64,000 bases of DNA from Macrococcoides psychrotolerans (GCF_038095555.1 NZ_CP124591.1:1922001-1986000); one strand, 5' to 3'. Positions 1-7,892 are shown, numbered from the stretch's first letter. The notes: generated by a model not told the origin, from the letters alone. Made by a program: numbers and translations.

Positions 1-266
1 TCAACTAAGTCTTTAGCGTCTTTTAATCCTAAACCAGTTGCTTCTTTAACAGCTTTAACAACTTTGATTTTTGAAGAACCAGCAGATACTAATTCTACGT
101 CAAATTCAGTTTTCTCAGCAGCAGCACCTTCGCCACCAGCAGCACCAGCTACAGCTACAGGAGCAGCAGCAGTTACACCAAATTCTTCTTCGATTGCTTT
201 AACTAAATCGTTTAATTCTAAAACTGACATTTCTTTAATCATTTCGATAATTTTTTCGTTAGACAT
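1..266 (-). CDS. rplL: 50S ribosomal protein L7/L12, C-terminal part beyond window
   Basis: This is the stalk protein of the 50S subunit that recruits translation GTPases. The reading frame starts at the ATG at 266 (MSNEKIIEMIKEMSVLELND) behind a GGAGGAAT ribosome site. It contains the N-terminal dimerisation helices, the Ala/Gly-rich hinge (residues about 33-50) and the start of the C-terminal domain (KIKVVKAVKEATGLGLKDAK). About 88 codons are visible; the family is about 122 residues, so the window edge truncates it, not a mutation. It lies 55 bp after rplJ and should be co-transcribed with it from the rplJ leader promoter. Confidence 0.96.
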   Translation of the reverse strand, partial: MSNEKIIEMIKEMSVLELNDLVKAIEEEFGVTAAAPVAVAGAAGGEGAAAEKTEFDVELVSAGSSKIKVVKAVKEATGLGLKDAKDLV

Positions 267-321
267 GTTTTATTCCTCCATTTAAATTTTAATTAGTTTT
301 TATGAAACTTGTTTTAAGAGC

Positions 322-840
322 TTACGCTTCTTCAGCAGCAGTTTCTTCTCCGCCTTGTTGCTCTCCAACCGCTTTAACTGCATATGCGAAGTTGCGGATT
401 GGTGCTTGTAATACTGAAAGAACCATAGAAATAAGTCCTTCTTTTGATGGTAAAGATGCAATAGCTTTAACATCTTCAGCAGACGTTACAGTTCCTTCGA
501 TGATACCAGCTTTAATTTCTAACGCTTCGTTTTCTTTAGCGAAATCAGCGATAATTTTAGCTGGAGCAACAACTTCCTCAGTTGAGAATGCGATAGCGTT
601 TGGACCTGTTAAGAATTCATCAATTCCTTCAATTCCAGCAGCAACAGCAGAACGACGAACTAAAGTGTTTTTATATACTTTGAATTCCACGCCAGCTTCA
701 CGAAGTTGTTTACGTAGTTCTGTTACTTGCGCAACTGTTAAACCACGGTAGTCAACGATGATTGTTGATACTGAATTTTTTAACTGTTCAGTAATCACGT
801 CAGCTTTTTGTTGTTTGATTTCGATCGCTTTTGTACTCAT
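322..840 (-). CDS. rplJ: 50S ribosomal protein L10
   Basis: L10 is the base of the ribosomal stalk; it binds 23S rRNA and carries L7/L12 dimers. The start at 840 (MSTKAIEIKQQKADVI) is chosen because GGAGGTG sits directly upstream. A 24-codon in-frame extension to 912 runs into the attenuator hairpin and is rejected. The product is 172 aa, normal for the family, with the conserved VDYRGLTVAQVTELRKQLRE segment near residues 29-48 and an acidic tail (GGEETAAEEA). In this family L10 usually represses its own operon by binding the leader. Confidence 0.97.
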   Translation of the reverse strand: MSTKAIEIKQQKADVITEQLKNSVSTIIVDYRGLTVAQVTELRKQLREAGVEFKVYKNTLVRRSAVAAGIEGIDEFLTGPNAIAFSTEEVVAPAKIIADFAKENEALEIKAGIIEGTVTSAEDVKAIASLPSKEGLISMVLSVLQAPIRNFAYAVKAVGEQQGGEETAAEEA

Positions 841-884
841 TGTGACACCTCCATTAAGATTTTCGTGCTTTTCTAATAAGAGTA

Positions 885-1001
885 TTAAAAAAGCACTTTT
901 CACCCATGGCAAAAAGTGCTTGAAATGTTCAAGTCAAATTTCACCTCGGTAGGATTATTAAGCTTAACGCCCCTACTGTCTTAGGTTATTTATAAAATAC
1001 A
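885..1001 (-). ncRNA. rplJ-rplL leader (L10 leader-like) with attenuator
   Basis: About 115 nt of untranslated leader lie between the rplJ promoter and the rplJ ribosome site. The distal part is a long hairpin (AAGCACTTTTTGCC pairing with a GGTGAAAAGTGCTT-like arm, plus-strand 891-921) followed by a T-rich run, so it looks like a regulated terminator. The part before it carries the kind of structured sequence expected of an L10-binding leader. The L10 feedback role is known for the family; the binding site here is inferred from position. Confidence 0.7.
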
Positions 1002-1007
1002 AATTAC

Positions 1008-1036
1008 ACTATATCGTGAAACTTGAATCTTGTCAA
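1008..1036 (-). promoter_or_regulatory. sigma-A promoter of rplJL
   Basis: Reading the minus strand, TTGACA (1036-1031) is separated by exactly 17 bp from TATAGT (1013-1008), a near-consensus housekeeping promoter. It lies just downstream of the rplA stop, so rplJL can be expressed separately from rplKA. Transcription should begin near 1001. Confidence 0.8.
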
Positions 1037-1049
1037 TTGTTTTTAAAAA

Positions 1050-1745
1050 TTAGTTTCTTACTTCTGATGGGTCGATTTTAATACCAGGGCCCATAGTTGT
1101 TGTTACAGCAACTGTTTTGAAGTAAGTACCTTTAGATGAAGCTGGTTTAGCTTTAGCTAAAACATCTTTAAGTGTGTTAAAGTTTTCAACTAATTTATCA
1201 GCATCAAATGATACTTTACCGATTGCAGCATGAACGATACCAGATTTCTCAGCACGGTATTCTACTTTACCAGCTTTGATTTCTTGAACCGCTTTCGTTA
1301 CATCCATAGTAACTGTTCCAGTTTTAGGGTTTGGCATTAAACCTTTAGGTCCAAGTACACGACCAAGTTTACCAACTTCTCCCATCATATCTGGAGTTGC
1401 AACGATAACATCAAAATCGAACCATCCTTGGTTAATTTTATTGATGTATTCTGAATCACCAACGAAGTCAGCACCTGCTGCTTCAGCTTCTTTTAATTTT
1501 TCACCTTTAGCAAATACTAATACACGTTGAGTTTTACCAGTACCATTTGGAAGTACTACAGCCCCACGGATTTGCTGATCGTTTTTACGCACGTCAATTC
1601 CTAGACGGAATGCAACTTCAACAGATGCATCAAAGTTAACAGTGCTCGTTTCTTTCGCAAGTTTGATTGCTTCTTCTACAGAGTAGAATTTTGTGCTATC
1701 AACTTTTTGAGCGGCTTCTTGATATTTTTTACCTTTTTTAGCCAT
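1050..1745 (-). CDS. rplA: 50S ribosomal protein L1
   Basis: L1 forms the mobile L1 stalk that moves deacylated tRNA out of the E site. The protein is 231 aa, full length, starting MAKKGKKYQEAAQKVD behind an AAGGAGG site. The signature stretch GRVLGPKGLMPNPKTGTV is present at about residues 128-145, together with the C-terminal TMGPGIKIDPSEV. It lies 106 bp downstream of rplK, separated by a stem-loop, and the two are probably one transcript. L1 proteins commonly bind their own mRNA. Confidence 0.97.
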   Translation of the reverse strand: MAKKGKKYQEAAQKVDSTKFYSVEEAIKLAKETSTVNFDASVEVAFRLGIDVRKNDQQIRGAVVLPNGTGKTQRVLVFAKGEKLKEAEAAGADFVGDSEYINKINQGWFDFDVIVATPDMMGEVGKLGRVLGPKGLMPNPKTGTVTMDVTKAVQEIKAGKVEYRAEKSGIVHAAIGKVSFDADKLVENFNTLKDVLAKAKPASSKGTYFKTVAVTTTMGPGIKIDPSEVRN

Positions 1746-1814
1746 TGTTCATTTCCTCCTTATAGTGGTTTTAGCGGAATTTCCTCCCACGGGCATTGCT
1801 ATATACAATGCAAG

Positions 1815-1836
1815 AGCAGACGAGTTAACGTCTGCT
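1815..1836 (-). promoter_or_regulatory. stem-loop in the rplK-rplA spacer
   Basis: A perfect 8-bp stem (AGCAGACG / CGTCTGCT) with a 6-nt loop lies in the 106-bp spacer. No T-run follows on the coding strand, so it is not an obvious terminator. It may be an mRNA structure that affects rplA translation or L1 binding; that role is inference. Confidence 0.4.
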
Positions 1837-1851
1837 TAAATCTTGATTCTA

Positions 1852-2274
1852 TTATTTAATTTCTACACCCATACTACGAGCAGTACCAGCAACAATTCTC
1901 ATTGCCGCTTCTACGCTTGCTGCATTTAAATCTTCCATTTTAGCTTCAGCGATTTCACGTACTTGATCTTCAGTTACTGTAGCAACTTTATTTTTGTTAG
2001 GTTCACCAGAACCTTTCTCAATTTTAGCTGCTTTCTTAAGTAATACTGCTGCAGGTGGTGTTTTAGTGATAAATGTAAATGAACGGTCTTCAAATACAGA
2101 AATTTCAACCGGAATAATTAAACCTGCTTGTTCTTGTGTACGTGCGTTAAATTCCTTACAGAATCCCATAATGTTTACACCCGCTTGACCTAATGCTGGT
2201 CCAACTGGTGGTGCTGGATTTGCTTTCCCCGCAGGGATTTGTAATTTAACAACTTTGATTACTTTTTTAGCCAC
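1852..2274 (-). CDS. rplK: 50S ribosomal protein L11
   Basis: L11 forms part of the GTPase-associated centre and is needed for RelA-type stringent signalling. I choose the GTG at 2274 (VAKKVIKVVKLQIPAGKANP) because AGGAGGTG lies 8 nt upstream; the longer reading from 2283 starts on a GTG inside that ribosome site. The product is 140 aa, typical length. The Pro-rich N-terminus PAGKANPAPPVGPALGQAGVN is the thiostrepton-binding domain, and the C-terminus ends in the rRNA-binding GTARSMGVEIK. Confidence 0.96.
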   Translation of the reverse strand: MAKKVIKVVKLQIPAGKANPAPPVGPALGQAGVNIMGFCKEFNARTQEQAGLIIPVEISVFEDRSFTFITKTPPAAVLLKKAAKIEKGSGEPNKNKVATVTEDQVREIAEAKMEDLNAASVEAAMRIVAGTARSMGVEIK

Positions 2275-2361
2275 GATGTGCACCTCCTTGATATCGTGAT
2301 GTGGTCACAGGGTATGATATTTACCCTCCCACTCATATACGTGCATTTGCACGACTATAAA

Positions 2362-2390
2362 ATATTACCACTTTAAACCCATTTTGGCAA
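2362..2390 (-). promoter_or_regulatory. sigma-A promoter of rplKA
   Basis: TTGCCA (2390-2385) and TAATAT (2367-2362) are spaced by 17 bp on the minus strand, immediately after nusG. About 80 nt of leader follow, including a small hairpin (CGTGCAAATGCACG). This would uncouple rplKA from secE-nusG. Confidence 0.7.
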
Positions 2391-2422
2391 GTGAAAATTT
2401 ACAATTATTTATAAAATGAATA

Positions 2423-2968
2423 TTATAATTTTTCAATCTGGTCAAATTCAACTTCAACAGGTGTTTCTCGTCCAAACATATCAACGAGCACTGTTAATTT
2501 ATATTTCTCTGCATCGATTTCTTTTACTTCACCAACCTGATTCGTGAACGGTCCACTTGTAACACGCACTTGTTCACCAAGTTCAATCTCAACATCGATT
2601 GTCTTTTCATTCATACCCATAGATTTCAAGATAAATCTTGCTTCTTCAGGTAATAATGGATTTGGTTTAGATCCAGCGCCAGCCGAACCTACAAACCCAG
2701 TAACTCCTGGAGTATTACGTACGACATACCACGATTCATCTGTCATCACAAGTTCTACAAGGACATATCCAGGGAACGTCTTTTTGAGACTCGTTTTCTT
2801 TTTCCCGTCTTTAATCGTTGTTTCTTCCTCTTCAGGAATTACTACACGAAAAATTTGATCCTGCATGTTCATTGATTCAAGACGTTTTTCTAAATTGTCT
2901 TTTACTTTATTTTCATATCCTGAGTATGTATGAACCGCATACCAGTGTTTTTTACTTTCCTCAGACAT
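2423..2968 (-). CDS. nusG: transcription termination/antitermination factor NusG
   Basis: NusG binds RNA polymerase and modulates pausing, termination and transcription-translation coupling. The 181-aa protein has the NGN domain (HWYAVHTYSGYENKVKDNLEKR, residues 8-29, and FPGYVLVELVMTDESWYVVRNTPGVTGFVG, about 65-94) and a C-terminal KOW domain (GEQVRVTSGPFTNQVGEVKEID). It starts at ATG 2968 with AAGGAGG upstream and follows secE by 13 bp, the conserved secE-nusG pair. Confidence 0.98.
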   Translation of the reverse strand: MSEESKKHWYAVHTYSGYENKVKDNLEKRLESMNMQDQIFRVVIPEEEETTIKDGKKKTSLKKTFPGYVLVELVMTDESWYVVRNTPGVTGFVGSAGAGSKPNPLLPEEARFILKSMGMNEKTIDVEIELGEQVRVTSGPFTNQVGEVKEIDAEKYKLTVLVDMFGRETPVEVEFDQIEKL

Positions 2969-2981
2969 TTAATATGCCTCC

Positions 2982-3161
2982 TTATTTAATTAATCGAATT
3001 AATTCCGTAATCCCCATATCGATAAGGAAAAAGAAAATGATAAAGAAGATAACTGTCGCTACAACAATTGATGTGTCTCTTACAACTTCTTGTCCCGTAG
3101 GCCAAGTCGTCTTTTTCATCTCAGAAACTACACCTTGAAAAAAGTTTTCTTTATTTTCCAT
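2982..3161 (-). CDS. secE: preprotein translocase subunit SecE
   Basis: This small gene encodes 59 aa and was found by reading the minus strand upstream of nusG. It begins MENKENFFQGVVSEMKKTTW and continues with the SecE hallmark WPTGQEVVRDT. A single membrane segment follows (about residues 32-49, rich in I, V and F). SecE clamps the two halves of SecY in the protein-export channel. The start has TTGGAGGC upstream. Single-span SecE of about 60 residues is normal in Firmicutes. The rpmG gene found next to secE in several relatives is absent here. Confidence 0.95.
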   Translation of the reverse strand: MENKENFFQGVVSEMKKTTWPTGQEVVRDTSIVVATVIFFIIFFFLIDMGITELIRLIK

Positions 3162-3191
3162 TTGGTCTTGCCTCCAATTTTATTGAATGAT

Positions 3192-3226
3192 AAAAAATAT
3201 ACCGAACGTGAACATCCGATATATTT
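3192..3226 (-). terminator. intrinsic terminator after sigH
   Basis: On the minus strand an imperfect hairpin (AATATATCGGA... paired with ...TTCGGTATATT, with two G-U pairs) is followed directly by a run of six T. It separates sigH from secE-nusG. A TATAAT-like element just upstream means it could instead act as an attenuator in a secE leader. Confidence 0.6.
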
Positions 3227-3303
3227 TTATTTATATTCACTTATTATACTATGCATCGTTTTGTTATAATCCTAGTTAAATATACAAATTATCTTAAACT
3301 TTG

Positions 3304-3930
3304 TCAAACGTCTCCATCATCCAGTAAATGTTTTCTGATTTTACGTCTTAGTCTTACAATTGCATTTTGAATCGTCTTTATGGACTCATCTTCTAATAGT
3401 GCCATCGCTTTGACGGATAACCCATCTTGTACATAGTCTAAAACTTTACTTTCAAGCAGACTGAGTTTTAAGTTTGCTGGCGTAAGTGCGTCCGTCAATG
3501 CATAATACTCGCTCATAACTTCTGGCCTTAATGCATTGACATCGACAATATGTTCAGCAACCGGGCGATCATAACGATCCACCATATCAATACTGATTTC
3601 TTCTACATCACGTGAACCTTTATTTTGTTTCATCATATTTAATAGCGCGAATTTCAGCATATGATAGTAATAGCGTTCGAAAGAATCATTGCGCTCTTTT
3701 TTATAGTTCAGTGCAGTTTCATACAATGTTATTAAACATTGCTGATAGACTATAGCACGTTCAATGTAGTAATACTTTCTAATATAAACTTCCATTCCAT
3801 TTTGCATACGCACAACTAAAGTATCAAAGCAATCCAGATTTCCATTTTGTATTTCATACACAATTTCCTCTAAAGTCATTACAACGTAAGGAGAAGATTT
3901 TTCACATAGTGTTAAGTATGTTATAAGCAT
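3304..3930 (-). CDS. sigH: sigma-H-like alternative RNA polymerase sigma factor
   Basis: The 208-aa product is a divergent sigma-70 family protein at the conserved SigH position between rae1 and secE. A region-2-like helix block (SFERYYYHMLKFALLNMMKQNKG) lies at about residues 85-107. The C-terminal region-4 helix-turn-helix is recognisable (LLESKVLDYVQDGLSVKAMALLEDESIKTIQNAIVRLRRKIRKHLL). In staphylococci SigH drives competence genes and is kept nearly silent; whether that holds here is inferred. The start at 3930 has AGAGGG 5 nt upstream; the internal ATG at 3879 has no good ribosome site. Confidence 0.85.
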   Translation of the reverse strand: MLITYLTLCEKSSPYVVMTLEEIVYEIQNGNLDCFDTLVVRMQNGMEVYIRKYYYIERAIVYQQCLITLYETALNYKKERNDSFERYYYHMLKFALLNMMKQNKGSRDVEEISIDMVDRYDRPVAEHIVDVNALRPEVMSEYYALTDALTPANLKLSLLESKVLDYVQDGLSVKAMALLEDESIKTIQNAIVRLRRKIRKHLLDDGDV

Positions 3931-4005
3931 GACGGCCCTCTAGTTTTTAACTATAGCGTAAATTGTTTTAAAGATTATTACAAACAATAGTTTTTACTCA
4001 AAAAA

Positions 4006-4524
4006 TTATTGTTTTCCTCTTCGTATACGTTCTAACTTTTGCAAAGTTTCTTTATCTAGCACGATTCTAGTTCTTGGTTTCACTTCATGCATCTGCTTCA
4101 TATCTTTTTCCACGATCATTTTTTCTTCTTCAAGATTTGTAATAAATTCACGTGATGGTATGCGTAGTGCACCACTGCCAAAGATTGCATGCTGTTCTGA
4201 CATATCACTTGTTACGACTTTAATGGTCGTAATATGTTTTTTGTACAACTCAAAAGTTAAACGCTCAATCACTGCATCCGCGGTTTCATTCTCTTTAGAA
4301 TAAATCACACGGATACCATGGAATAATTCTTCTTGTTCATGAGATTTTACATCATACGCATCGAAGACCACAATGACATCATCTTGAATCCTGGCATTAT
4401 AATTCGCAAGTTCCAGTAATAAATTCACACGTGCTTCTTCTAGTGAATCCATAGCAATAGCAGATAGATGACGACTTTGCCCTATTACGTTATAGCCGTC
4501 TATAATTGTATAAAATTCTTTCAT
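4006..4524 (-). CDS. rae1: ribosome-dependent mRNA endonuclease Rae1 (YacP, NYN domain)
   Basis: The 172-aa protein belongs to the YacP/NYN family of PIN-like nucleases. Acidic motifs typical of the active site are visible: IIDGYNVIG (about 7-15), VVFDAYDVK (about 52-60) and VVTSDMSEQ (about 103-111). Rae1 in Bacillus cleaves mRNA in the ribosomal A site. The gene overlaps rlmB by one base and lies in the cysS-mrnC-rlmB-rae1-sigH run, a conserved translation-linked cluster. The basic C-terminal tail (RIVLDKETLQKLERIRRGKQ) fits RNA or ribosome contact. Confidence 0.9.
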   Translation of the reverse strand: MKEFYTIIDGYNVIGQSRHLSAIAMDSLEEARVNLLLELANYNARIQDDVIVVFDAYDVKSHEQEELFHGIRVIYSKENETADAVIERLTFELYKKHITTIKVVTSDMSEQHAIFGSGALRIPSREFITNLEEEKMIVEKDMKQMHEVKPRTRIVLDKETLQKLERIRRGKQ

Positions 4525-5267
4525 CAGTCTACTGGGTTCCTTTTACGATACACTTCGTACATCAGCAAGCTTGCCGCAACAGAAGCATTTAAACTGTTAA
4601 CATGACCAACCATCGGCAAATGAACCAAGAAGTCGCATTTCTCTTTCACTAGTCGGCTCATTCCTTCGCCTTCTGAGCCAATAACGATTGCCAAATCCAT
4701 ATCAGCATTCATTTTACGATAGTCTACTGATTGCTTGGCGTCCGTTCCCGCTATCCAGTAACCCGCATCCTTTAACTTATCTATCGCCTGATTAATATTA
4801 TTCACTCGCATTACTGGCACATGCTCCACTGCACCTGTAGAAGCTTTGACAACCGTTTGATTCAGACTTACAGAACGGCGCTTTGGTATCATGATACCAT
4901 CTATACCAATAGCATCGGCAGTTCTAATAATTGAACCTAAGTTGTGTGGGTCCTCCAGTCCATCTAATATCATAATTGTATTTAACTTATCAGACGCTTT
5001 ATTGCTCAGAAAATCTTCCAGTTCCGTATACTCATAAGGAGATATCATTGCCAGTACCCCTTGATGCGGAACATCTGATAAATAATCCAGTTTTGATTTA
5101 GGAACTGTTTGAACGACAATCTTTTTTTCTTTACACAGATTCAAAAGACTGCTGATTTGAGACTTATTAATACCTTCTTGAATTAATACTTTATTGATTT
5201 CATGGTCTGAAGTTACAGCGCTTTTTACAGCATGCCTGCCTACGATTATTTCATCAGTTGCTTTCAT
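4524..5267 (-). CDS. rlmB: 23S rRNA (guanosine-2'-O-)-methyltransferase RlmB, SPOUT family
   Basis: RlmB/TrmH-type methyltransferase of 247 aa. The N-terminal RNA-binding domain begins IIVGRHAVKSAV. The knotted SPOUT domain shows the three family motifs: LEDPHNLGSIIRTADA (about 102-117), IVIGSEGEGMSRLV (about 194-207) and LPMVGHVNSLNASVAASLL (about 217-235). The ATG at 5267 is preferred because GAGGGGTAAAG lies just before it and the family starts here; a 23-codon upstream extension lies inside mrnC. It overlaps mrnC by 14 bp, indicating translational coupling. Confidence 0.95.
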   Translation of the reverse strand: MKATDEIIVGRHAVKSAVTSDHEINKVLIQEGINKSQISSLLNLCKEKKIVVQTVPKSKLDYLSDVPHQGVLAMISPYEYTELEDFLSNKASDKLNTIMILDGLEDPHNLGSIIRTADAIGIDGIMIPKRRSVSLNQTVVKASTGAVEHVPVMRVNNINQAIDKLKDAGYWIAGTDAKQSVDYRKMNADMDLAIVIGSEGEGMSRLVKEKCDFLVHLPMVGHVNSLNASVAASLLMYEVYRKRNPVD

Positions 5268-5664
5268 CTTTACCCCTCTTTTCACACAGTGATATGATTT
5301 CATTGAGCAGTGCATCGAGCCTTTCATTATCTTCATTCAAATGCAAGTACCCGATAACCGCTTCTAATCCCGTACTTTTTTTGTAAGTTACGACGTCTGT
5401 ATTTTTTGCTTTTGTATGGCTCTTAGCGTTACGTCCACGCATTAATATGTCCATTTCTTCCGTTGTAAAAAAGTTGTCTTCAACAAGTGAATCAAATGTC
5501 TGAGACTGACTCTTAGCAGAAACGAAGAATGTCGCATATCGATGCAGTTCATTGGGTTTACGATTTTTTTCGCGCACAATGTAATTGCGTATATATAAAT
5601 CTAGAACTGCATCGCCTAAATATGCAAGCGTCAACGGATTATATAAACTTGCCTGATTAACCAC
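5254..5664 (-). CDS. mrnC: mini-ribonuclease III (23S rRNA maturation)
   Basis: The 136-aa protein is an RNase III catalytic domain without the dsRNA-binding domain, the defining feature of Mini-III. The catalytic motif LTLAYLGDAVLDLYIRNYI lies at residues 12-30 and a second acidic stretch (HLNEDNERLDALLNEII) near the C-terminus. Mini-III trims the 5' and 3' ends of 23S precursor in a stem formed by the flanks; such a stem is visible around the 23S gene in this window. It overlaps cysS by 8 bp and rlmB by 14 bp. Confidence 0.95.
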   Translation of the reverse strand: MVNQASLYNPLTLAYLGDAVLDLYIRNYIVREKNRKPNELHRYATFFVSAKSQSQTFDSLVEDNFFTTEEMDILMRGRNAKSHTKAKNTDVVTYKKSTGLEAVIGYLHLNEDNERLDALLNEIISLCEKRGKDESN

Positions 5665-7051
5665 GTTTGTACCTCACACCTTGCGCTGTATCTTCAAGAA
5701 TAATATTTTGCTCTTTTAATGCATCACGAATCTCATCTGCACGTTTAAAGTCTTTATTCTTTCTCGCCGCTTGACGCTCTTCAATTAATCGTTCAACCTC
5801 TTCATCTAGCAATGTATCACTTGTATTCAGTTTCACACCTAGGACTTCACTAAAAATTTCAAACACTTCGATAAATCGATTAATGACTTTTAAATCTGTA
5901 GATGAATTCTGATTATATATATTTGCCTGTTTCGCAAGTTCATACCATGCAGTAATCGCATTAGCAGTATTGAAATCATCATCCATGGCAGTTTCAAATT
6001 GTTTCAATATGTTATCAATCACAAGGATTGTTTCAGCATGATCTACAACATCCACCGATATTGCCTGACGTTCTTTCATCGCCTGGTACGCATTTTGAAT
6101 ACGCTCAAGCCCTGCTTTAGCGCTAGCAACAAGCTCCATATTATAGTTGATAGGATTTCTGTAGTGGACACTGATCATAAAGAAACGTAATACATTCGGA
6201 TCAATTTCTTTAATAATGTCATGTACAAGAATGAAGTTTCCTAAAGATTTACTCATCTTCTCATTGTCTATATTAATAAATCCATTGTGTAGCCAATAAT
6301 TAGCAAAAGTCGTGTCGTTGTGCGCTTCTGATTGTGCAATTTCATTTTCATGATGCGGGAATGTTAAATCACTTCCTCCAGCATGGATATCGATAGAATC
6401 TCCTAAATGCTTCTTTGCCATTACAGAACACTCAATATGCCACCCCGGTCGTCCTTCTCCCCAAGGCGACTGCCAGCTGATTTCTCCCGGCTTTGCTGTT
6501 TTCCATAATGCAAAGTCAAGCGCATCATCTTTAAGTTCTCCAGTCTGGATACGTGCACCTATTTTAAGTTCATCGATTGACTGGTGGCTAAGCTTACCAT
6601 AACCATCGAACTTACGTGTTCTAAAATAAACATCGCCACCACTTTCATAAGCGTAGCCTTTCTTAATTAATTCATCGATAAATTCAATAATGTCCTCCAT
6701 ATGATCCATTACACGAGGGTGGTGTGTTGCAGTCTTACAGTTTAAAGCATGTGTGTCCTCAAAGTATGCTTCAATAAAACGGTCTGCTATCTCTGGCACC
6801 GTCTCTCCAAGTTCATTTGCCGCTTTAATCAGCTTATCGTCTACATCGGTGAAGTTAGAGACATAATCAACCTCATATCCTCGATATTCAAAATAACGAC
6901 GTACCACATCAAAACTGATAGCCGGACGGGCATTTCCGATATGAATATAATTGTAGACAGTCGGTCCACACACATACATTTTTACTCTTCCTTCTTCAAT
7001 GGGTACAAACTTCTCTTTACTTCGAGTCAATGTATTATATAACGTAATCAT
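5657..7051 (-). CDS. cysS: cysteinyl-tRNA synthetase
   Basis: Class I synthetase, 464 aa from the ATG at 7051 (MITLYNTLTRSKEKF; GGAGAG 8 nt upstream). Zinc ligand Cys28 and the HIGN signature at residues 37-40 are present. Further zinc ligands lie in GWHIECSVMAKKHLG and FPHHENEIAQSEA, and the KMSKS loop reads NEKMSKSLGN. The C-terminal DALR-type anticodon region ends RADEIRDALKEQNIILEDTAQGVRYKRG. It overlaps cysE by 17 bp, so it should be under the same cysteine T-box control. Confidence 0.98.
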   Translation of the reverse strand: MITLYNTLTRSKEKFVPIEEGRVKMYVCGPTVYNYIHIGNARPAISFDVVRRYFEYRGYEVDYVSNFTDVDDKLIKAANELGETVPEIADRFIEAYFEDTHALNCKTATHHPRVMDHMEDIIEFIDELIKKGYAYESGGDVYFRTRKFDGYGKLSHQSIDELKIGARIQTGELKDDALDFALWKTAKPGEISWQSPWGEGRPGWHIECSVMAKKHLGDSIDIHAGGSDLTFPHHENEIAQSEAHNDTTFANYWLHNGFINIDNEKMSKSLGNFILVHDIIKEIDPNVLRFFMISVHYRNPINYNMELVASAKAGLERIQNAYQAMKERQAISVDVVDHAETILVIDNILKQFETAMDDDFNTANAITAWYELAKQANIYNQNSSTDLKVINRFIEVFEIFSEVLGVKLNTSDTLLDEEVERLIEERQAARKNKDFKRADEIRDALKEQNIILEDTAQGVRYKRG

Positions 7052-7688
7052 CCTGAATCTCTCCATTTCTTGACGCCTCTATATGACGTTCTAGTTCTTT
7101 TAATTTTTCATATACCGGGTCGGGCAAATTCGTATGTTCAAACGACTTACCGACCTTTACCTTGACCCCATTTTGTCTTACAATACGTCCCGGTATTCCT
7201 ACGACAGTAGAATAATCGGGAACACATTTCAGAACAACAGAATTCGCTCCAATATTTACATTATTCCCAATCTGTATATTTCCCAGCACCTTAGCCCCAG
7301 CTGCAATTAATACGTTATCTCCTATATCAGGATGACGTTTTCCGCGTTCTTTACCCGTACCACCAAGCGTTACTCCTTGATAGATTGTAACGTTATCTCC
7401 AATCGTACACGTTTCACCAATGACAATACCCATACCATGGTCAATAAATAAACGCCTTCCTATCTTTGCACCTGGATGGATCTCAATTCCAGAGAAGAAT
7501 CTTGAAATCTGACTGATACTTCGTGCAATGAAGTACATTCTACGCTTGAAGAACCAATGGGCAATTAAATGCCACCACACTGCGTGTAATCCCGAATATG
7601 TCAAAAATACCTCAATACTACTTCTCGCTGCCGGATCCTGTTCAAAGACCATTGCAATATCATCTTTAATACGTTTAAACAACGGCAT
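7035..7688 (-). CDS. cysE: serine O-acetyltransferase
   Basis: This enzyme acetylates serine to O-acetylserine, the first step of cysteine synthesis. The 217-aa protein has an N-terminal helical region (PLFKRIKDDIAMVFEQDPAARSS), then left-handed beta-helix hexapeptide repeats (about 65-175: IHPGAKIGRRLFIDHGMGIVIGETCTIGDNVTIYQGVTLGG). His and Asp of the active site are in the IDHGMG segment. It is the first gene after a cysteine-specific T-box leader and precedes cysS; cysK, the next enzyme of the pathway, is at 33-34 kb. Confidence 0.97.
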   Translation of the reverse strand: MPLFKRIKDDIAMVFEQDPAARSSIEVFLTYSGLHAVWWHLIAHWFFKRRMYFIARSISQISRFFSGIEIHPGAKIGRRLFIDHGMGIVIGETCTIGDNVTIYQGVTLGGTGKERGKRHPDIGDNVLIAAGAKVLGNIQIGNNVNIGANSVVLKCVPDYSTVVGIPGRIVRQNGVKVKVGKSFEHTNLPDPVYEKLKELERHIEASRNGEIQDDYVI

Positions 7689-7702
7689 CCTCCCCTCTAA
7701 AT

Positions 7703-7886
7703 AAAAAGAAGCACCTCTTATTACAGAGGTGCTTCAGCACGGTTCCACTCTTATTAATAGATAGCATCTATTCACTCGTATTATATTCAATTTCATACAT
7801 GAGGTGCATTCAGTCATCTATTTATCGTATTCTTCCACCAGCCGAATACTCTCTAAAAGATAAATTGAAGACTTACTTAGTCTCAT
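7703..7886 (-). promoter_or_regulatory. T-box riboswitch (Cys) controlling cysE-cysS
   Basis: The leader shows the conserved T-box element AGTGGAACCGTGC (plus-strand 7738-7750). It is followed by a strong terminator hairpin (GAAGCACCTCT / AGAGGTGCTTC, 7708-7735) and a T-run (7707-7703). In the Stem I region a GAA-TGC-A sequence (around 7805-7812) fits the specifier loop with the cysteine codon UGC. Uncharged tRNA-Cys would stabilise the antiterminator and allow cysE-cysS transcription. Element identities are read from sequence; the mechanism is that of the T-box family. Confidence 0.9.
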
Positions 7887-7892
7887 ACCTTG

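Noticed and set aside
302..751. 149-codon plus-strand frame opposite rplJ
   Set aside because: It is an antisense shadow of the biased codon use of a ribosomal protein gene.
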